DNA from: Polluticoccus soli
Lineage (GTDB): Bacteria > Bacteroidota > Bacteroidia > Chitinophagales > Chitinophagaceae
Length of the DNA stretch: 64,000 bases
Reading direction: 5' to 3'
Assembly (NCBI RefSeq): GCF_029269745.1
Contig: NZ_JARJHT010000001.1
Span: forward strand, 1,364,001-1,428,000
The notes beneath the pieces are model-generated. The model saw only the letters and a list, made by a program, of their open reading frames with translations. It ran no database searches and had not been told where the DNA came from. Every line of letters begins with the position of its first letter. Position 1 is the first letter of the stretch. Both the position numbers and the translations under genes were made by a program. Positions 1 through 8,500 of the stretch are shown here, piece after piece.

Positions 1-2401
1 ACCGTTCAACTATCTGCATCGTCCGCGACATTTTCTTCTGGTTTGACTGCTTATACTGCATCGTGAAGTATACAATCGTGACCACACCGATTACAAGGAA
101 GGATATCAACACGATCCCGAGCATAGAGAAGTGGATACGTTTCCGCAGTGTTAGGTTGATGAATTTATTGTATGACTTTGCCCTTGTGAAATATGCAAGA
201 CTCAATCGATACACCACTATAAACAAGACGATCAGTATCTGGATGCCGAATAAGTACGAGAACAAGGTGATACTATCCAACCACAGCTTATAGAAACGTA
301 TAACAATCACTGTTTTCGTATCATCAGCCTTATATCTTAATTCAGACGAACCATCCCATTTGGTGAAAATGTGTTCACCCTCAATATTCGCATCGCTCAA
401 GTATACGGGAAAAGAATAATCGCCACTCTGCGTTAGTAATTTATTATTCACATACACCCCATACGCATAGTTGGCGTCACCCTGCCCAGCTTTGATACTT
501 CCTGGTTGCAGCAATTCTGGGTATACAGTTTCTCCGCCAGATTCTTTAATAGAGAAATCAATAAAAACAGTACCTAATTTAGTAGTGCTGTCCCTATATA
601 CCGGTATTCGCGCCAGGTAATAATCGCCATCCTGGGCAAACTCCTTGTAATAAAGCGTGGAGTCTGCGGTCATTTCTGCATTCGCGGTTTCCCTATCAAG
701 CGTCCGAAAGCTGACAGTATCACCGTTGAACAAATTATACCCTCCACGATCAAACAACAGTATTTTCGACTGGTATTTATTCAACTGCCCTCCCAGGTAT
801 AATGCATCAAACCGCTCATTGATAGACCGCCTGCGTTCAGGTGTCGGCGTTTCAAAAAACTGCTTGATCACACCGTCGCGCTGAATATTCAGTGAAATGT
901 TCTTAAATGCATACTCAGTTACATCGTCACGTTGTCGTACCACCTCCTCCGCATAACGTTTACGTGTTTCAGCCTCATTAACATTGTAGAAATACAACAG
1001 CGTAGCCGTACAAAAGGCGCAAACTATTACAGACCAAAAGATCATTTGCGGAGAGAACAGATCTGAAATGTCCGTCAGCCTTTTAGAGTCCAGCAACATG
1101 AGAAATATTACAAGGCATCCAAGCAGGTAATAGGGCAAAAACTCGCTTCGGTTCTCATTGGTCAGTAAGATCAACAGTGTACCGGTTATCAGAACTGTCA
1201 CATTTTTAACAGTTCTATTACCAACAAGAGCTAACAACTGAACATTAAAAAGATAAAAAACCAGACACGAAGCGCCTGTTATGAGTCCTATAGTTAAAAG
1301 ACCAAGAATGGTATAGAATGTAATAGAATAAAAATGGCTGACATCGAACGATATCATCGAGTCTATTACCAGGCTTCGTATAATGTGTATATAGGCAGAT
1401 GCGTACCAGATCAACAAACTGGTGATGGCAAATGCAGCAGCCATCCGTGCTGTTTTACTCAGCTTTACATTTCCGAAGAAATCGTAAGGCACATGGCGTA
1501 GTGTGAAGATGATTATCCACAGAAAACATAGCGTGTTAATGAGCAGATCACCCAATGAGGGCAAAAAACCGCTGGAGGCATATAGCTGCGGAGAAAATAT
1601 CGGAAGATCACGCAAACCAAAAGGCATACCCCAGATATAGGTCGCTGCACGTACCAGGAGGATCGCGACTACCGTAACGGCAAAGCCAACCCACGGCGAT
1701 CTCTTGCGGGTAAGGTATATAGTAATTAACTGCAGCCAAATGATGGTAGACAATAACGCGAGTGCCACCAGCCACAGCATCAGCTTACCAGGTATCCAAT
1801 TAGCCTGCTCCTGCGGAAAATTGAGGTAGAACACCGGGCGACCTTCCAGGTTCTTTACTTCATAATTCCATTTAGCTTTCTTTTCCGTTACTTCAGTCGA
1901 AAGCGGGATATGCGATTCGGCCTCAAAATGCGATCGCAGGTAATTATTCTCGAACGGATACCGGTGAACTATTGCGATCAGCGCCGTAATATGCTTTGTA
2001 CTATCCAGGTATTTAGGATGTAAGCATTTCTTCACGAAGCTTCCGCGATCGTTCTTCTCCAGTTTTTCATCAGTATGTAACCCGTTACAATCGGTAAGGA
2101 ACTCATTCGTGTTCCAAAAAACCACAACGCCTCTATCATAACCAAACAGGTAATACGGAAGCTGTGTGATACGTTGAACGTCCTTTGCGGTCGGCACCTC
2201 GGCAAACAACCGTTTTATTAGTGTCGAGTCCTCAACAAGCTCATTCAGGCTTCGCTCTTTTTTATGAAGGTCTTCTGTAATGGCCTTCGCCATCTGGGCA
2301 GGCTTTACCTCCTGCGTCTTTACATAAAAGCGAAATATGGCTACACTCCATAGCAGTATGCTTAGCCACAGCCATCCGCGATATGGATATAACCTGAACA
2401 C
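1..2401 (-). CDS. Large membrane sensor, probable sensor histidine kinase (N-terminal 800 residues; runs off left edge)
   Basis: An uninterrupted frame of 800 codons runs from GTG at 2401 to the window edge. TAG lies directly before the GTG in the same frame and AAAGGAA lies about 10 bases upstream, so the GTG is the likely start, 5 bases after the mazG stop. Hydrophobic segments are visible at about residues 8-22, 206-226, 232-255, 282-300, 314-334, 355-384, 399-436 and 450-470, then a soluble region of about 235 residues (470-708), then helices at 709-732 and 755-778. The last helix is followed by a basic stretch (QYKQSNQKKMSRTMQIVER) like the entry to a HAMP or dimerisation region. The kinase core would lie off the window, so kinase identity is inference from architecture. 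An alternative is another large membrane signalling protein. It looks cotranscribed with ubiX and mazG. Confidence 0.7.
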   Translation of the reverse strand, partial: MFRLYPYRGWLWLSILLWSVAIFRFYVKTQEVKPAQMAKAITEDLHKKERSLNELVEDSTLIKRLFAEVPTAKDVQRITQLPYYLFGYDRGVVVFWNTNEFLTDCNGLHTDEKLEKNDRGSFVKKCLHPKYLDSTKHITALIAIVHRYPFENNYLRSHFEAESHIPLSTEVTEKKAKWNYEVKNLEGRPVFYLNFPQEQANWIPGKLMLWLVALALLSTIIWLQLITIYLTRKRSPWVGFAVTVVAILLVRAATYIWGMPFGLRDLPIFSPQLYASSGFLPSLGDLLINTLCFLWIIIFTLRHVPYDFFGNVKLSKTARMAAAFAITSLLIWYASAYIHIIRSLVIDSMISFDVSHFYSITFYTILGLLTIGLITGASCLVFYLFNVQLLALVGNRTVKNVTVLITGTLLILLTNENRSEFLPYYLLGCLVIFLMLLDSKRLTDISDLFSPQMIFWSVIVCAFCTATLLYFYNVNEAETRKRYAEEVVRQRDDVTEYAFKNISLNIQRDGVIKQFFETPTPERRRSINERFDALYLGGQLNKYQSKILLFDRGGYNLFNGDTVSFRTLDRETANAEMTADSTLYYKEFAQDGDYYLARIPVYRDSTTKLGTVFIDFSIKESGGETVYPELLQPGSIKAGQGDANYAYGVYVNNKLLTQSGDYSFPVYLSDANIEGEHIFTKWDGSSELRYKADDTKTVIVIRFYKLWLDSITLFSYLFGIQILIVLFIVVYRLSLAYFTRAKSYNKFINLTLRKRIHFSMLGIVLISFLVIGVVTIVYFTMQYKQSNQKKMSRTMQIVER

Positions 2402-2406
2402 CTATA

Positions 2407-3171
2407 TTATTCTGTTCCTTTTGCCTGGTTCCATAATGCGTCCATCTCCTCCAGCGTCATATTGTTGAGCGATTTGCCCTGCTCCCTGGCAAGATCCTCA
2501 ATGTATTGAAAACGACGAATAAACTTTTTATTGGTACCCTCCAGGGCCAGCTCGGGGTCTACCTTAGCAAAACGCGCGTAGTTGATCAATGCAAACATCA
2601 CGTCACCAAATTCATCTTCTATCTTTTGCTGGCTACCTGAGTCCACTGCCTCATACAGTTCTTTTATCTCCTCATCCACTTTCTCCTTCACCTGGTCAAT
2701 ATGGTCCCACTCAAAACCTACCTGTTTTGTTTTCTCCTGTAGTCTGAGTGCTTTTATCATGGCTGGCATTGAAGGAGGCACGCCGCTCAAAATAGATTTC
2801 TTTCCTTCCTTCAGCTTCAGCATCTCCCAATTTTGTTTTACCTGCTCTTCGCTTTCTACTTGTACACTTCCGTATATATGCGGATGACGCGAAACAAGTT
2901 TATTGCAAACCGCCTCGATCACATCATCAAATGTGAATTCATTCTTCTCAGCGCCAATCTTGCTGTAAAACACAATATGCAATAGCAGGTCACCCAACTC
3001 CTCTTTTAACTGTTGCCAGTTTTCCGATACAATAGCATCACCCAGCTCATACACTTCCTCTACTGTTTGCGGGCGCAGAGTTTGTATCGTTTGCTTTTTA
3101 TCCCAGGGACAACGTTCCCTAAGCTCATCCATTATGGTTCTTAACCGCTCTATCGACTTTGCGTATTCCAT
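2407..3171 (-). CDS. mazG: Nucleoside triphosphate pyrophosphohydrolase MazG
   Basis: MazG hydrolyses NTPs and dNTPs to monophosphates and pyrophosphate, a cytosolic house-cleaning and stress role. At 254 residues it is close to the usual two-domain length. Domain one has the family's CPWDKKQT stretch near residue 22 and acidic metal-binding helices (EEVYELGDAI, EELGDLLLHIV). Domain two repeats the pattern (EEIKELYEAV, EDEFGDVMFALINYAR). It begins 11 bases after the end of ubiX and is followed after 5 bases by the large sensor gene, so the three probably share a transcript from the -7 box at 3771-3778. Identification is firm; the substrate range cannot be read from sequence. Confidence 0.95.
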   Translation of the reverse strand: MEYAKSIERLRTIMDELRERCPWDKKQTIQTLRPQTVEEVYELGDAIVSENWQQLKEELGDLLLHIVFYSKIGAEKNEFTFDDVIEAVCNKLVSRHPHIYGSVQVESEEQVKQNWEMLKLKEGKKSILSGVPPSMPAMIKALRLQEKTKQVGFEWDHIDQVKEKVDEEIKELYEAVDSGSQQKIEDEFGDVMFALINYARFAKVDPELALEGTNKKFIRRFQYIEDLAREQGKSLNNMTLEEMDALWNQAKGTE

Positions 3172-3182
3172 ATTTCTAACAG

Positions 3183-3743
3183 CTATTTATCTTCCTGCCA
3201 TTTGTACCCTTTCATAGAAACACCAGCAAGTTGCAACGCACGTTCCACAACGGTATTGGCAGCCTCTTCCATATTGGCCGGCCGACTGTAGAACGATGGG
3301 GTAGCGGGACAAATGATCCCACCTGCTTCCGTTACAGCCGTCATGTTTCTTAAGTGAATCAGGTTATAAGGCGTTTCACGCACCACGCAGATCAGTTTCC
3401 TTCGTTCTTTCAGCATCACATCAGCGGCGCGGGTTATCAGGTCGTTGCTGATGCCCGCTGCTATTCTTCCCACGGTACCCATACTACACGGACAGATAAT
3501 CAGTGCATGGTAAGAAGAACTGCCTGATGCAAATGGCGCCATGAAATCATTCTTCTGCCAAACTTTGAATGGGAACGACTTATAGTCTTCGTTACCAAGT
3601 TCGTATTGCCACACTGTAAACGCATTCTCACTCCACACCAGGCCTACTTCTTCCACCTGGTCGCCTAGTTTCGCGAGGCTTTCGAGCAGGAGTTTTGCAT
3701 ATATAGAACCGCTTGCACCGGTAACCGCCACGGCTATTTTCAT
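3183..3743 (-). CDS. ubiX: UbiX-family flavin prenyltransferase
   Basis: UbiX enzymes attach a dimethylallyl group to FMN to make the prenylated flavin cofactor of UbiD-type decarboxylases. The protein opens with the flavoprotein signature MKIAVAVTGASGSIYAK and holds the family's ICPCSMGTVGRIAAGISNDL and RETPYNLIHLRNM segments. The open frame extends 10 codons upstream, but ATG at 3743 gives the standard family N-terminus and 186 residues, close to the usual 185-200. No ubiD partner is visible in this window, so the decarboxylase it serves must lie elsewhere. It is the first gene of the ubiX-mazG-sensor run. Confidence 0.94.
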   Translation of the reverse strand: MKIAVAVTGASGSIYAKLLLESLAKLGDQVEEVGLVWSENAFTVWQYELGNEDYKSFPFKVWQKNDFMAPFASGSSSYHALIICPCSMGTVGRIAAGISNDLITRAADVMLKERRKLICVVRETPYNLIHLRNMTAVTEAGGIICPATPSFYSRPANMEEAANTVVERALQLAGVSMKGYKWQEDK

Positions 3744-3770
3744 ATATAAATTATTATAGCAAGATATTAA

Positions 3771-3778
3771 CAAAGCTA
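3771..3778 (-). promoter_or_regulatory. Bacteroidota-type -7 box upstream of ubiX
   Basis: On the minus strand this reads TAGCTTTG, an exact match to the TAnnTTTG -7 motif used by the primary sigma factor of Bacteroidota. It lies 27 bases upstream of the ubiX ATG. A convincing TTG -33 element at the usual distance was not seen, so only the -7 box is claimed. Confidence 0.5.
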
Positions 3779-3824
3779 CATGGAATTTACCGTAAATTCG
3801 TGATACTTAAATTTATTAAGACCA

Positions 3825-4409
3825 ATGAAACGCGTACTGCTATTTGTGCTGTTGCTGCTCGCTATAAGCCCAATGACCTATGCCGGCGAAAAGAAAAAGA
3901 AAAAGAACAATAAAGAAGCGGGCATCAAATGGATGACCTGGACAGAAGCGCAGGCCAAAATGAAAAAGCAACCTAAAAAGGTATGGGTAGATGTGTATAC
4001 AGACTGGTGCGGATGGTGCAAGGTCATGGACAAAAAAACCTTCAGCGACCCGCAGGTGATCAAGTACATGAACGAGAACTTTTATTCCATTAAGTTCAAT
4101 TCAGAGAAGGATGATAGTATCAGTTTCATGGGCAAGCTGTATACCATTAAACCTGAAAACAAAGTAAATGACCTGGCGATTGAGCTTCTGCGTGGTCAAA
4201 TGAGTTATCCGTCGTCTATTTATATGGAGGAAAATTTCCAGAATGCAGCTGCGATACCCGGCTACCAGCCAGTGCCGCAGATGGAATTGTTGCTAACTTA
4301 TCTGACTTCCGGAAAATACAAAACCGTGTCCCTAGAGGATTATCAAAAAACGTTTGTCGGTACCTGGAAAGAAAATGAAGCTCCTGCCGCGCCTCCCGCA
4401 ACGCACTAG
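3825..4409 (+). CDS. Secreted thioredoxin-like protein with CGWC motif
   Basis: The protein has 194 residues. It starts with a signal peptide (residues 1-20, cut probably after TYAG or nearby), then a lysine-rich stretch and a thioredoxin-like domain with VDVYTDWCGWCKVM, in which the CGWC redox pair sits near residues 63-66. It resembles the thioredoxin-like/DUF255-type proteins that act as periplasmic or surface thiol reductases; the partner protein is unknown. A C-terminal region of about 60 residues follows the thioredoxin core and ends in a proline/alanine-rich tail. Its TAG stop overlaps the stop of nth on the other strand by four bases (CTAG, 4406-4409). Confidence 0.85.
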   Translation: MKRVLLFVLLLLAISPMTYAGEKKKKKNNKEAGIKWMTWTEAQAKMKKQPKKVWVDVYTDWCGWCKVMDKKTFSDPQVIKYMNENFYSIKFNSEKDDSISFMGKLYTIKPENKVNDLAIELLRGQMSYPSSIYMEENFQNAAAIPGYQPVPQMELLLTYLTSGKYKTVSLEDYQKTFVGTWKENEAPAAPPATH

Positions 4410-5065
4410 TTACCTTCAACAATATATTTCATATCGGTCTTATAAAACTTGCAGGCCGGCTTTAGCCCGCACTCCTCGCATTTAGGTCTGCGGGCTACGC
4501 ATATATAGCGACCATGCAGTATTAACCAGTGGTGCGCTTTATGAATAAGCTCGGTAGGTATATGCTTGATAAGCTGCATCTCAGTTTGCAGCGGCGTTTT
4601 TGCATTCACCGTTAGCCCAATGCGTGCCGATACCCGGAATACATGCGTATCCACAGCCATGTTGGGTTGATTGTAGATGACCGAGGTGATCACATTAGCC
4701 GTTTTTCGACCAACGCCGGGAAGCTTTATTAGTTCTTCAACCGTATCAGGTACCTCGTGGTAGTATTGTTCGACCAGCATCTTGCTCATGCCCATTAGGT
4801 GGCGCGTCTTGTTATTGGCAAAGCTGATGCTTCTGATGAACGGTTCGATATCCTCAAATTCAGCTTTCGACAGGCTTTCCGCATCCGGGAATTTTTCAAA
4901 CAATGGCGGCGTTACCATATTCACCCGCTTGTCGGTGCATTGTGCGGAAAGTATAACCGCCACCAGCAGCTGGTACGGATCATCATAATGAAGTTCCGTT
5001 TCAGCTACAGGCATATTTTTCTGAAACCAATCTATTACAAAATCAAACCTTTCTTTCCTCGTCAT
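4406..5065 (-). CDS. nth: Endonuclease III (DNA glycosylase/AP lyase)
   Basis: This base-excision repair enzyme removes oxidised pyrimidines and nicks the abasic site. At 219 residues it has full family length. The helix-hairpin-helix LPGVGRKTANV carries the catalytic lysine, and VDTHVFRV carries the catalytic aspartate. Near the C-terminus four cysteines spaced C-x6-C-x2-C-x5-C (from CVARRPKCEECGLKPAC) form the 4Fe-4S site. It is transcribed towards the thioredoxin-like gene and overlaps its stop by four bases. Upstream lies the terminator of msrB, so nth is probably its own transcription unit. Confidence 0.96.
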   Translation of the reverse strand: MTRKERFDFVIDWFQKNMPVAETELHYDDPYQLLVAVILSAQCTDKRVNMVTPPLFEKFPDAESLSKAEFEDIEPFIRSISFANNKTRHLMGMSKMLVEQYYHEVPDTVEELIKLPGVGRKTANVITSVIYNQPNMAVDTHVFRVSARIGLTVNAKTPLQTEMQLIKHIPTELIHKAHHWLILHGRYICVARRPKCEECGLKPACKFYKTDMKYIVEGN

Positions 5066-5070
5066 ATTAA

Positions 5071-5102
5071 AAGCCCGTTATTCGAAAGGAATAACGGGCT
5101 AT
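5071..5102 (-). terminator. Rho-independent terminator after msrB
   Basis: A 12-base-pair stem (AGCCCGTTATTC with GAATAACGGGCT) has a short loop and, read on the minus strand, is followed by TTTTAAT. It lies 14 bases past the msrB stop and just before the start of nth, so it separates the two genes. With its A-rich other flank it may also work on the plus strand. Confidence 0.85.
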
Positions 5103-5115
5103 AAAAATAGGCAGT

Positions 5116-5640
5116 TTATTTATTCTCGTCCGGCTCAAACTCCAGCACGGCCGAGTTCATACAGAAACGTTTATGTGTTGGCGGTGGCCCATCGTCGAAG
5201 ATATGGCCAAGATGCGAATCACACCTGCCGCATACCACTTCTGTACGTACCATGCCGTGTGAATTATCCGGGATGTACTTTACACTATTGGGCCGGATGG
5301 CTTCATAAAAGCTGGGCCAGCCGCAACTGCTGGCAAACTTTGCATCGGAACGGAATAATGGGTTGCCACATACCGCACAATAGTACATGCCCCTTGTATC
5401 GGTCTTCCAGTACTTGCCGGTAAACGCCCATTCCGTCTCTGCCTCTCGTGCTATGGAGTACACTTCTCTCGGCAAAATTCTTTTCCATTCCTCGTTGCTC
5501 ACGTTTAGGTGTGCGGTGTCCGTACGTGAATAGTACGGGTTGTTTTTATGTTCGTCACTCATAGACTGTTTGTTTTGTGCATTGGAACATTTGATGAACA
5601 GCAGGCTGCATACAGCCATTGTCAGTATCAGGTATCTCAT
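5116..5640 (-). CDS. msrB: Peptide-methionine (R)-S-oxide reductase MsrB, exported
   Basis: MsrB reduces the R-epimer of methionine sulfoxide in proteins. The 174-residue chain begins with a hydrophobic export signal ending near Cys19 (LLFIKCSNAQ), possibly a lipoprotein site although the box is imperfect. The zinc-binding pairs CAVC and CGRC are present, as are CGWPSF, HLGHIFDDGP and the catalytic cysteine in RFCMNSAVLEF. This indicates a periplasmic or outer-membrane-facing repair enzyme, matching the exported thioredoxin-like protein encoded nearby, which could act as its reductant (inference). No msrA is seen in the window. Confidence 0.94.
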   Translation of the reverse strand: MRYLILTMAVCSLLFIKCSNAQNKQSMSDEHKNNPYYSRTDTAHLNVSNEEWKRILPREVYSIAREAETEWAFTGKYWKTDTRGMYYCAVCGNPLFRSDAKFASSCGWPSFYEAIRPNSVKYIPDNSHGMVRTEVVCGRCDSHLGHIFDDGPPPTHKRFCMNSAVLEFEPDENK

Positions 5641-5763
5641 AGCAAATTAATGATGCTTTATAAAATAACGGATAATCCGGCGGAAAGGTTTTCTAAAAAA
5701 TGTTAAAGCCTTCCAAAGTCGATGAACCCGGGCTTAAGACATATTCTTTCTATCTTTCGTCCC

Positions 5764-7206
5764 ATGAACAACCTCAGCCGCGATACCTTGCTGGGTGCCA
5801 TTGCCGTATTGCTCATTGCCGCTTACCCTGTTTTCGGCAACCTGGCATACCTGCCGGTACAACTTTGGGACGAATCTCGCCTGGCAATGAATGCCTTCGA
5901 GATGAACCGTTCGGGCGAGTGGCTGGTCACAACTTTCGACGGTGAACCAGACCTCTGGAACACCAAGCCTCCCCTGATGATCTGGCTACAGGTGCTTTGC
6001 ATTAAACTACATGGACTTAACGAACTGTCGCTACGCATACCTTCAGCGGCGGCTACATTACTGACACTTGGAATACTGTATTGGTTCACGGCCGTGAAGA
6101 AAAAAAGTCCACTGCTTGGCGTCATTACCTGCCTGGTGCTGATCACATCGCCCGGGTATACCGGCCTGCACCGTACACGAAGCGGCGACTACGACGCGCT
6201 GCTCGTTTTATTTACTACTGCCCATTGGATCTATATGTATCTGTACGCGGAAGAAAAAAAACGCCCTTGGTTTTATCTCAGCTTGCTGTGTTTAATAGCC
6301 GGCGCCATGACAAAGGGTGTAGCGGCTCTGATCTGCCTGCCTGCTATGTTCATCTATTTCGCAGTAACAAAACAGTTGGGTTATATATTAAAACAACGGG
6401 ATGTATATATCGGTATAGCCGCATTTGTATTGAGCATTGGCGGCTACTACCTTCTGCGCGAATGGCGCATGCAGGGCTATCTTAATGCTGTTGCCTTTAA
6501 TGATGTAACAGGCAGATTTGGCGACCCATCGACTGCAGAGGGAAATGATTACCTCTATTATGCGCGATATATACTAAAAGGGAATTTCTCTTACTGGGCA
6601 TTAGTACTGCCCTTCACACTGATCTACCTCGTGGTCACAAAAAACAAAGAGACCAAACGACTCGGTCTGTATACGCTCCTGCTTGGTTGCTTTTACTTTA
6701 TCGTAATTTCCATCAGCCGCACTAAAAATACCTGGTACGACATGGCGGTGTACCCGCTATGGTCGCTGGCGGCTGCTTTGGCCATAACCCACGCCATCGA
6801 GTGGATCGCAGACCGTTCCCGGTACCCTATTCCATCAAAAATCCTGGTGACGGCAGCAATCGTCATAGTAAGTCACGCACATATACTCAACCATATTCAA
6901 AAGATCGACAAGGAGATCTACCGGGACGACTATATTGGCTTTTTTATGAAAGACATCCTGCACCACGGCAACAAGCACGGCGATTTTGCTGTGGTGTGGA
7001 ATAGCTATCACGCTAACTTGTATTGGTACCTGAAAATATTAAGGCATCAGGGCCGTGAAGTAAAGACCGCTGTTTACCAGGATCTGAAACCCGGAATGCG
7101 CATCGCTTCATTCGAGGAAGAAGTGCAGAAATATATTGAGTCTCATTACAAGTACCGTATCACCGGTCAGGTGGAAGCCGTGAGGTTCTACAAAATAATG
7201 GACTGA
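5764..7206 (+). CDS. Glycosyltransferase family 39 (ArnT/PMT-like) membrane protein
   Basis: This polytopic inner-membrane protein of 480 residues transfers a sugar from a polyprenyl carrier to an acceptor. The first periplasmic loop holds the conserved acidic pair in QLWDESRLAMNAFEM followed by NTKPPLMIWLQ, the PMT_2 family signature in which the Asp is catalytic. About ten to twelve hydrophobic segments follow, then a soluble C-terminal part of roughly 100 residues. The frame is open from 5722, but ATG at 5764 gives a normal cytoplasmic N-terminus and sits just after a promoter-like TATCTTTC. The sugar and acceptor are unknown; lipid A or protein are possible. Confidence 0.85.
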   Translation: MNNLSRDTLLGAIAVLLIAAYPVFGNLAYLPVQLWDESRLAMNAFEMNRSGEWLVTTFDGEPDLWNTKPPLMIWLQVLCIKLHGLNELSLRIPSAAATLLTLGILYWFTAVKKKSPLLGVITCLVLITSPGYTGLHRTRSGDYDALLVLFTTAHWIYMYLYAEEKKRPWFYLSLLCLIAGAMTKGVAALICLPAMFIYFAVTKQLGYILKQRDVYIGIAAFVLSIGGYYLLREWRMQGYLNAVAFNDVTGRFGDPSTAEGNDYLYYARYILKGNFSYWALVLPFTLIYLVVTKNKETKRLGLYTLLLGCFYFIVISISRTKNTWYDMAVYPLWSLAAALAITHAIEWIADRSRYPIPSKILVTAAIVIVSHAHILNHIQKIDKEIYRDDYIGFFMKDILHHGNKHGDFAVVWNSYHANLYWYLKILRHQGREVKTAVYQDLKPGMRIASFEEEVQKYIESHYKYRITGQVEAVRFYKIMD

Positions 7207-7282
7207 TAAACATGCGCTTGTGCCTGCATTCAACAATAACTGAACCCAGTTACCGCAAAAAACTATTTATTTGCCGAGCGTT

Positions 7283-8431
7283 ATGAGAAATCCTGCTTAT
7301 AAAATACTTGTGTCGGCCGCAGCTTCCATGCTACTATTTGCATGTAAACCCGGCCGCGTTGTTACTGGCAAGTCAAAAAAGAAAGATACTGTTGCGACCG
7401 TAAGAAAACTGGACAGCCTGGATATTAAGATCGGACAGATGGTGATGGTGGGCATTGAAGAGCGGACCATGATAGACCCAAATGATTCTCTGCTAGCAGA
7501 ACTACGCGACGGCAAAATGGGCGGGGTGGTTTTGTTCGAAAAGAACATTGCTAAAACAAACTCTGCAGATTCGTTCCGAAACATGACACGTGCCATGCAA
7601 CAGGCAGCGCTCATTCCCATCTTTGTAACAATAGATGAAGAAGGTGGTAAAGTGCACAGGCTGAAAGAAAAATACGGTTTCGTGGGAATGCCTTCTGCGT
7701 CTTACCTCGGCGGTATCGACAATCCGGATTCTACCTTGTTTTACAACCGCCGCTTGGCTGCAGAGATGCATGACCTCGGTATAAATCTAAATTATGCTCC
7801 TTGTGTCGATGTCGCCGTCAATCCTGAGAACCCGGTTATTGTAAAAAATGGTCGCAGTTTTTCAGCAGATCCGGAAATAGTTACCAAACACGCACTGCTC
7901 TGCATACAGGCTCATCATGAGAATAGCCTGCGTACCATACTCAAACACTTCCCTGGGCACGGCAGTTCTGCCAATGATTCGCACCTGGGCATTGCAGACG
8001 TTACCAATACCTGGAAGTTTATAGAGCTGGAACCTTATAAAAATATTATCGAATCTGGCGAGGTAGATGCCATCATGACCGCACACATCATTAACCGTGC
8101 GTTTGATACATTGCCGGCTACCCTTTCAAAAAAGATCATTAGCGATAAACTGCGCGGGTTCCTTAGATACGATGGTGTTGTGTTCTCCGACGATATGCAG
8201 ATGCACGCTATAGCTGAGAATTTCGGTTTTGAAAATGCTATTGCGTTGAGCATCAACGCCGGTGTGGATGTAGTAATGTTCGCCAATACTATACCTAACC
8301 TGCAAGGCCGTCTATCAGCTTCTAAGGTGCACGCCATCATCAAAAACCATGTTGCTAACGGTACCATAAAGAAGGAACGTATTGATGAGGCTTACCGCAG
8401 GATCATGGATTTGAAGAAAAAGAAGTTTTAG
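7283..8431 (+). CDS. Glycoside hydrolase family 3 lipoprotein (beta-N-acetylhexosaminidase-like)
   Basis: The 382-residue protein starts with a lipoprotein signal (MRNPAYKILVSAAASMLLFAC, lipobox LFAC), so it is probably anchored in a membrane outside the cytoplasm. The GH3 barrel has the signature KHFPGHGSSANDSHLG and the nucleophile region VVFSDDMQMHAI. The N-acetylhexosaminidase (NagZ) group of GH3 uses a His/Asp dyad in exactly the KHFPGHG loop, so a role in peptidoglycan or chitin-oligosaccharide turnover is likely. The C-terminal beta-sandwich of larger GH3 beta-glucosidases is absent. ATG at 7283 is preferred to the in-frame TTG at 7271 because it starts the signal peptide cleanly. Confidence 0.88.
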   Translation: MRNPAYKILVSAAASMLLFACKPGRVVTGKSKKKDTVATVRKLDSLDIKIGQMVMVGIEERTMIDPNDSLLAELRDGKMGGVVLFEKNIAKTNSADSFRNMTRAMQQAALIPIFVTIDEEGGKVHRLKEKYGFVGMPSASYLGGIDNPDSTLFYNRRLAAEMHDLGINLNYAPCVDVAVNPENPVIVKNGRSFSADPEIVTKHALLCIQAHHENSLRTILKHFPGHGSSANDSHLGIADVTNTWKFIELEPYKNIIESGEVDAIMTAHIINRAFDTLPATLSKKIISDKLRGFLRYDGVVFSDDMQMHAIAENFGFENAIALSINAGVDVVMFANTIPNLQGRLSASKVHAIIKNHVANGTIKKERIDEAYRRIMDLKKKKF

Positions 8432-8488
8432 TTTCTTAAAAAAAAGATAATAAGCACACTTAACACCTGCTCATAAACGAATAGCCCC

Positions 8489-8496
8489 TATATTTG
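8489..8496 (+). promoter_or_regulatory. TATATTTG -7-like box directly before the BatA-like gene
   Basis: TATATTTG is an exact TAnnTTTG match. The start of transcription would fall almost on the GTG start codon at 8501. No clear TTG -33 element is visible, so this is a candidate only. It would drive the run of BatA-like gene, dihydroorotase homologue, DUF4199 and GT2. Confidence 0.4.
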
Positions 8497-8500
8497 ATAT

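Noticed and set aside
63-884. Short plus-strand frames near the left edge
   Set aside because: They lie antisense to the continuous 800-codon minus-strand frame of the sensor gene, which has clear membrane segments.
5303-5488. Open frame antisense or out of frame to msrB
   Set aside because: The msrB frame has all catalytic and zinc residues; the alternative has no recognisable content.
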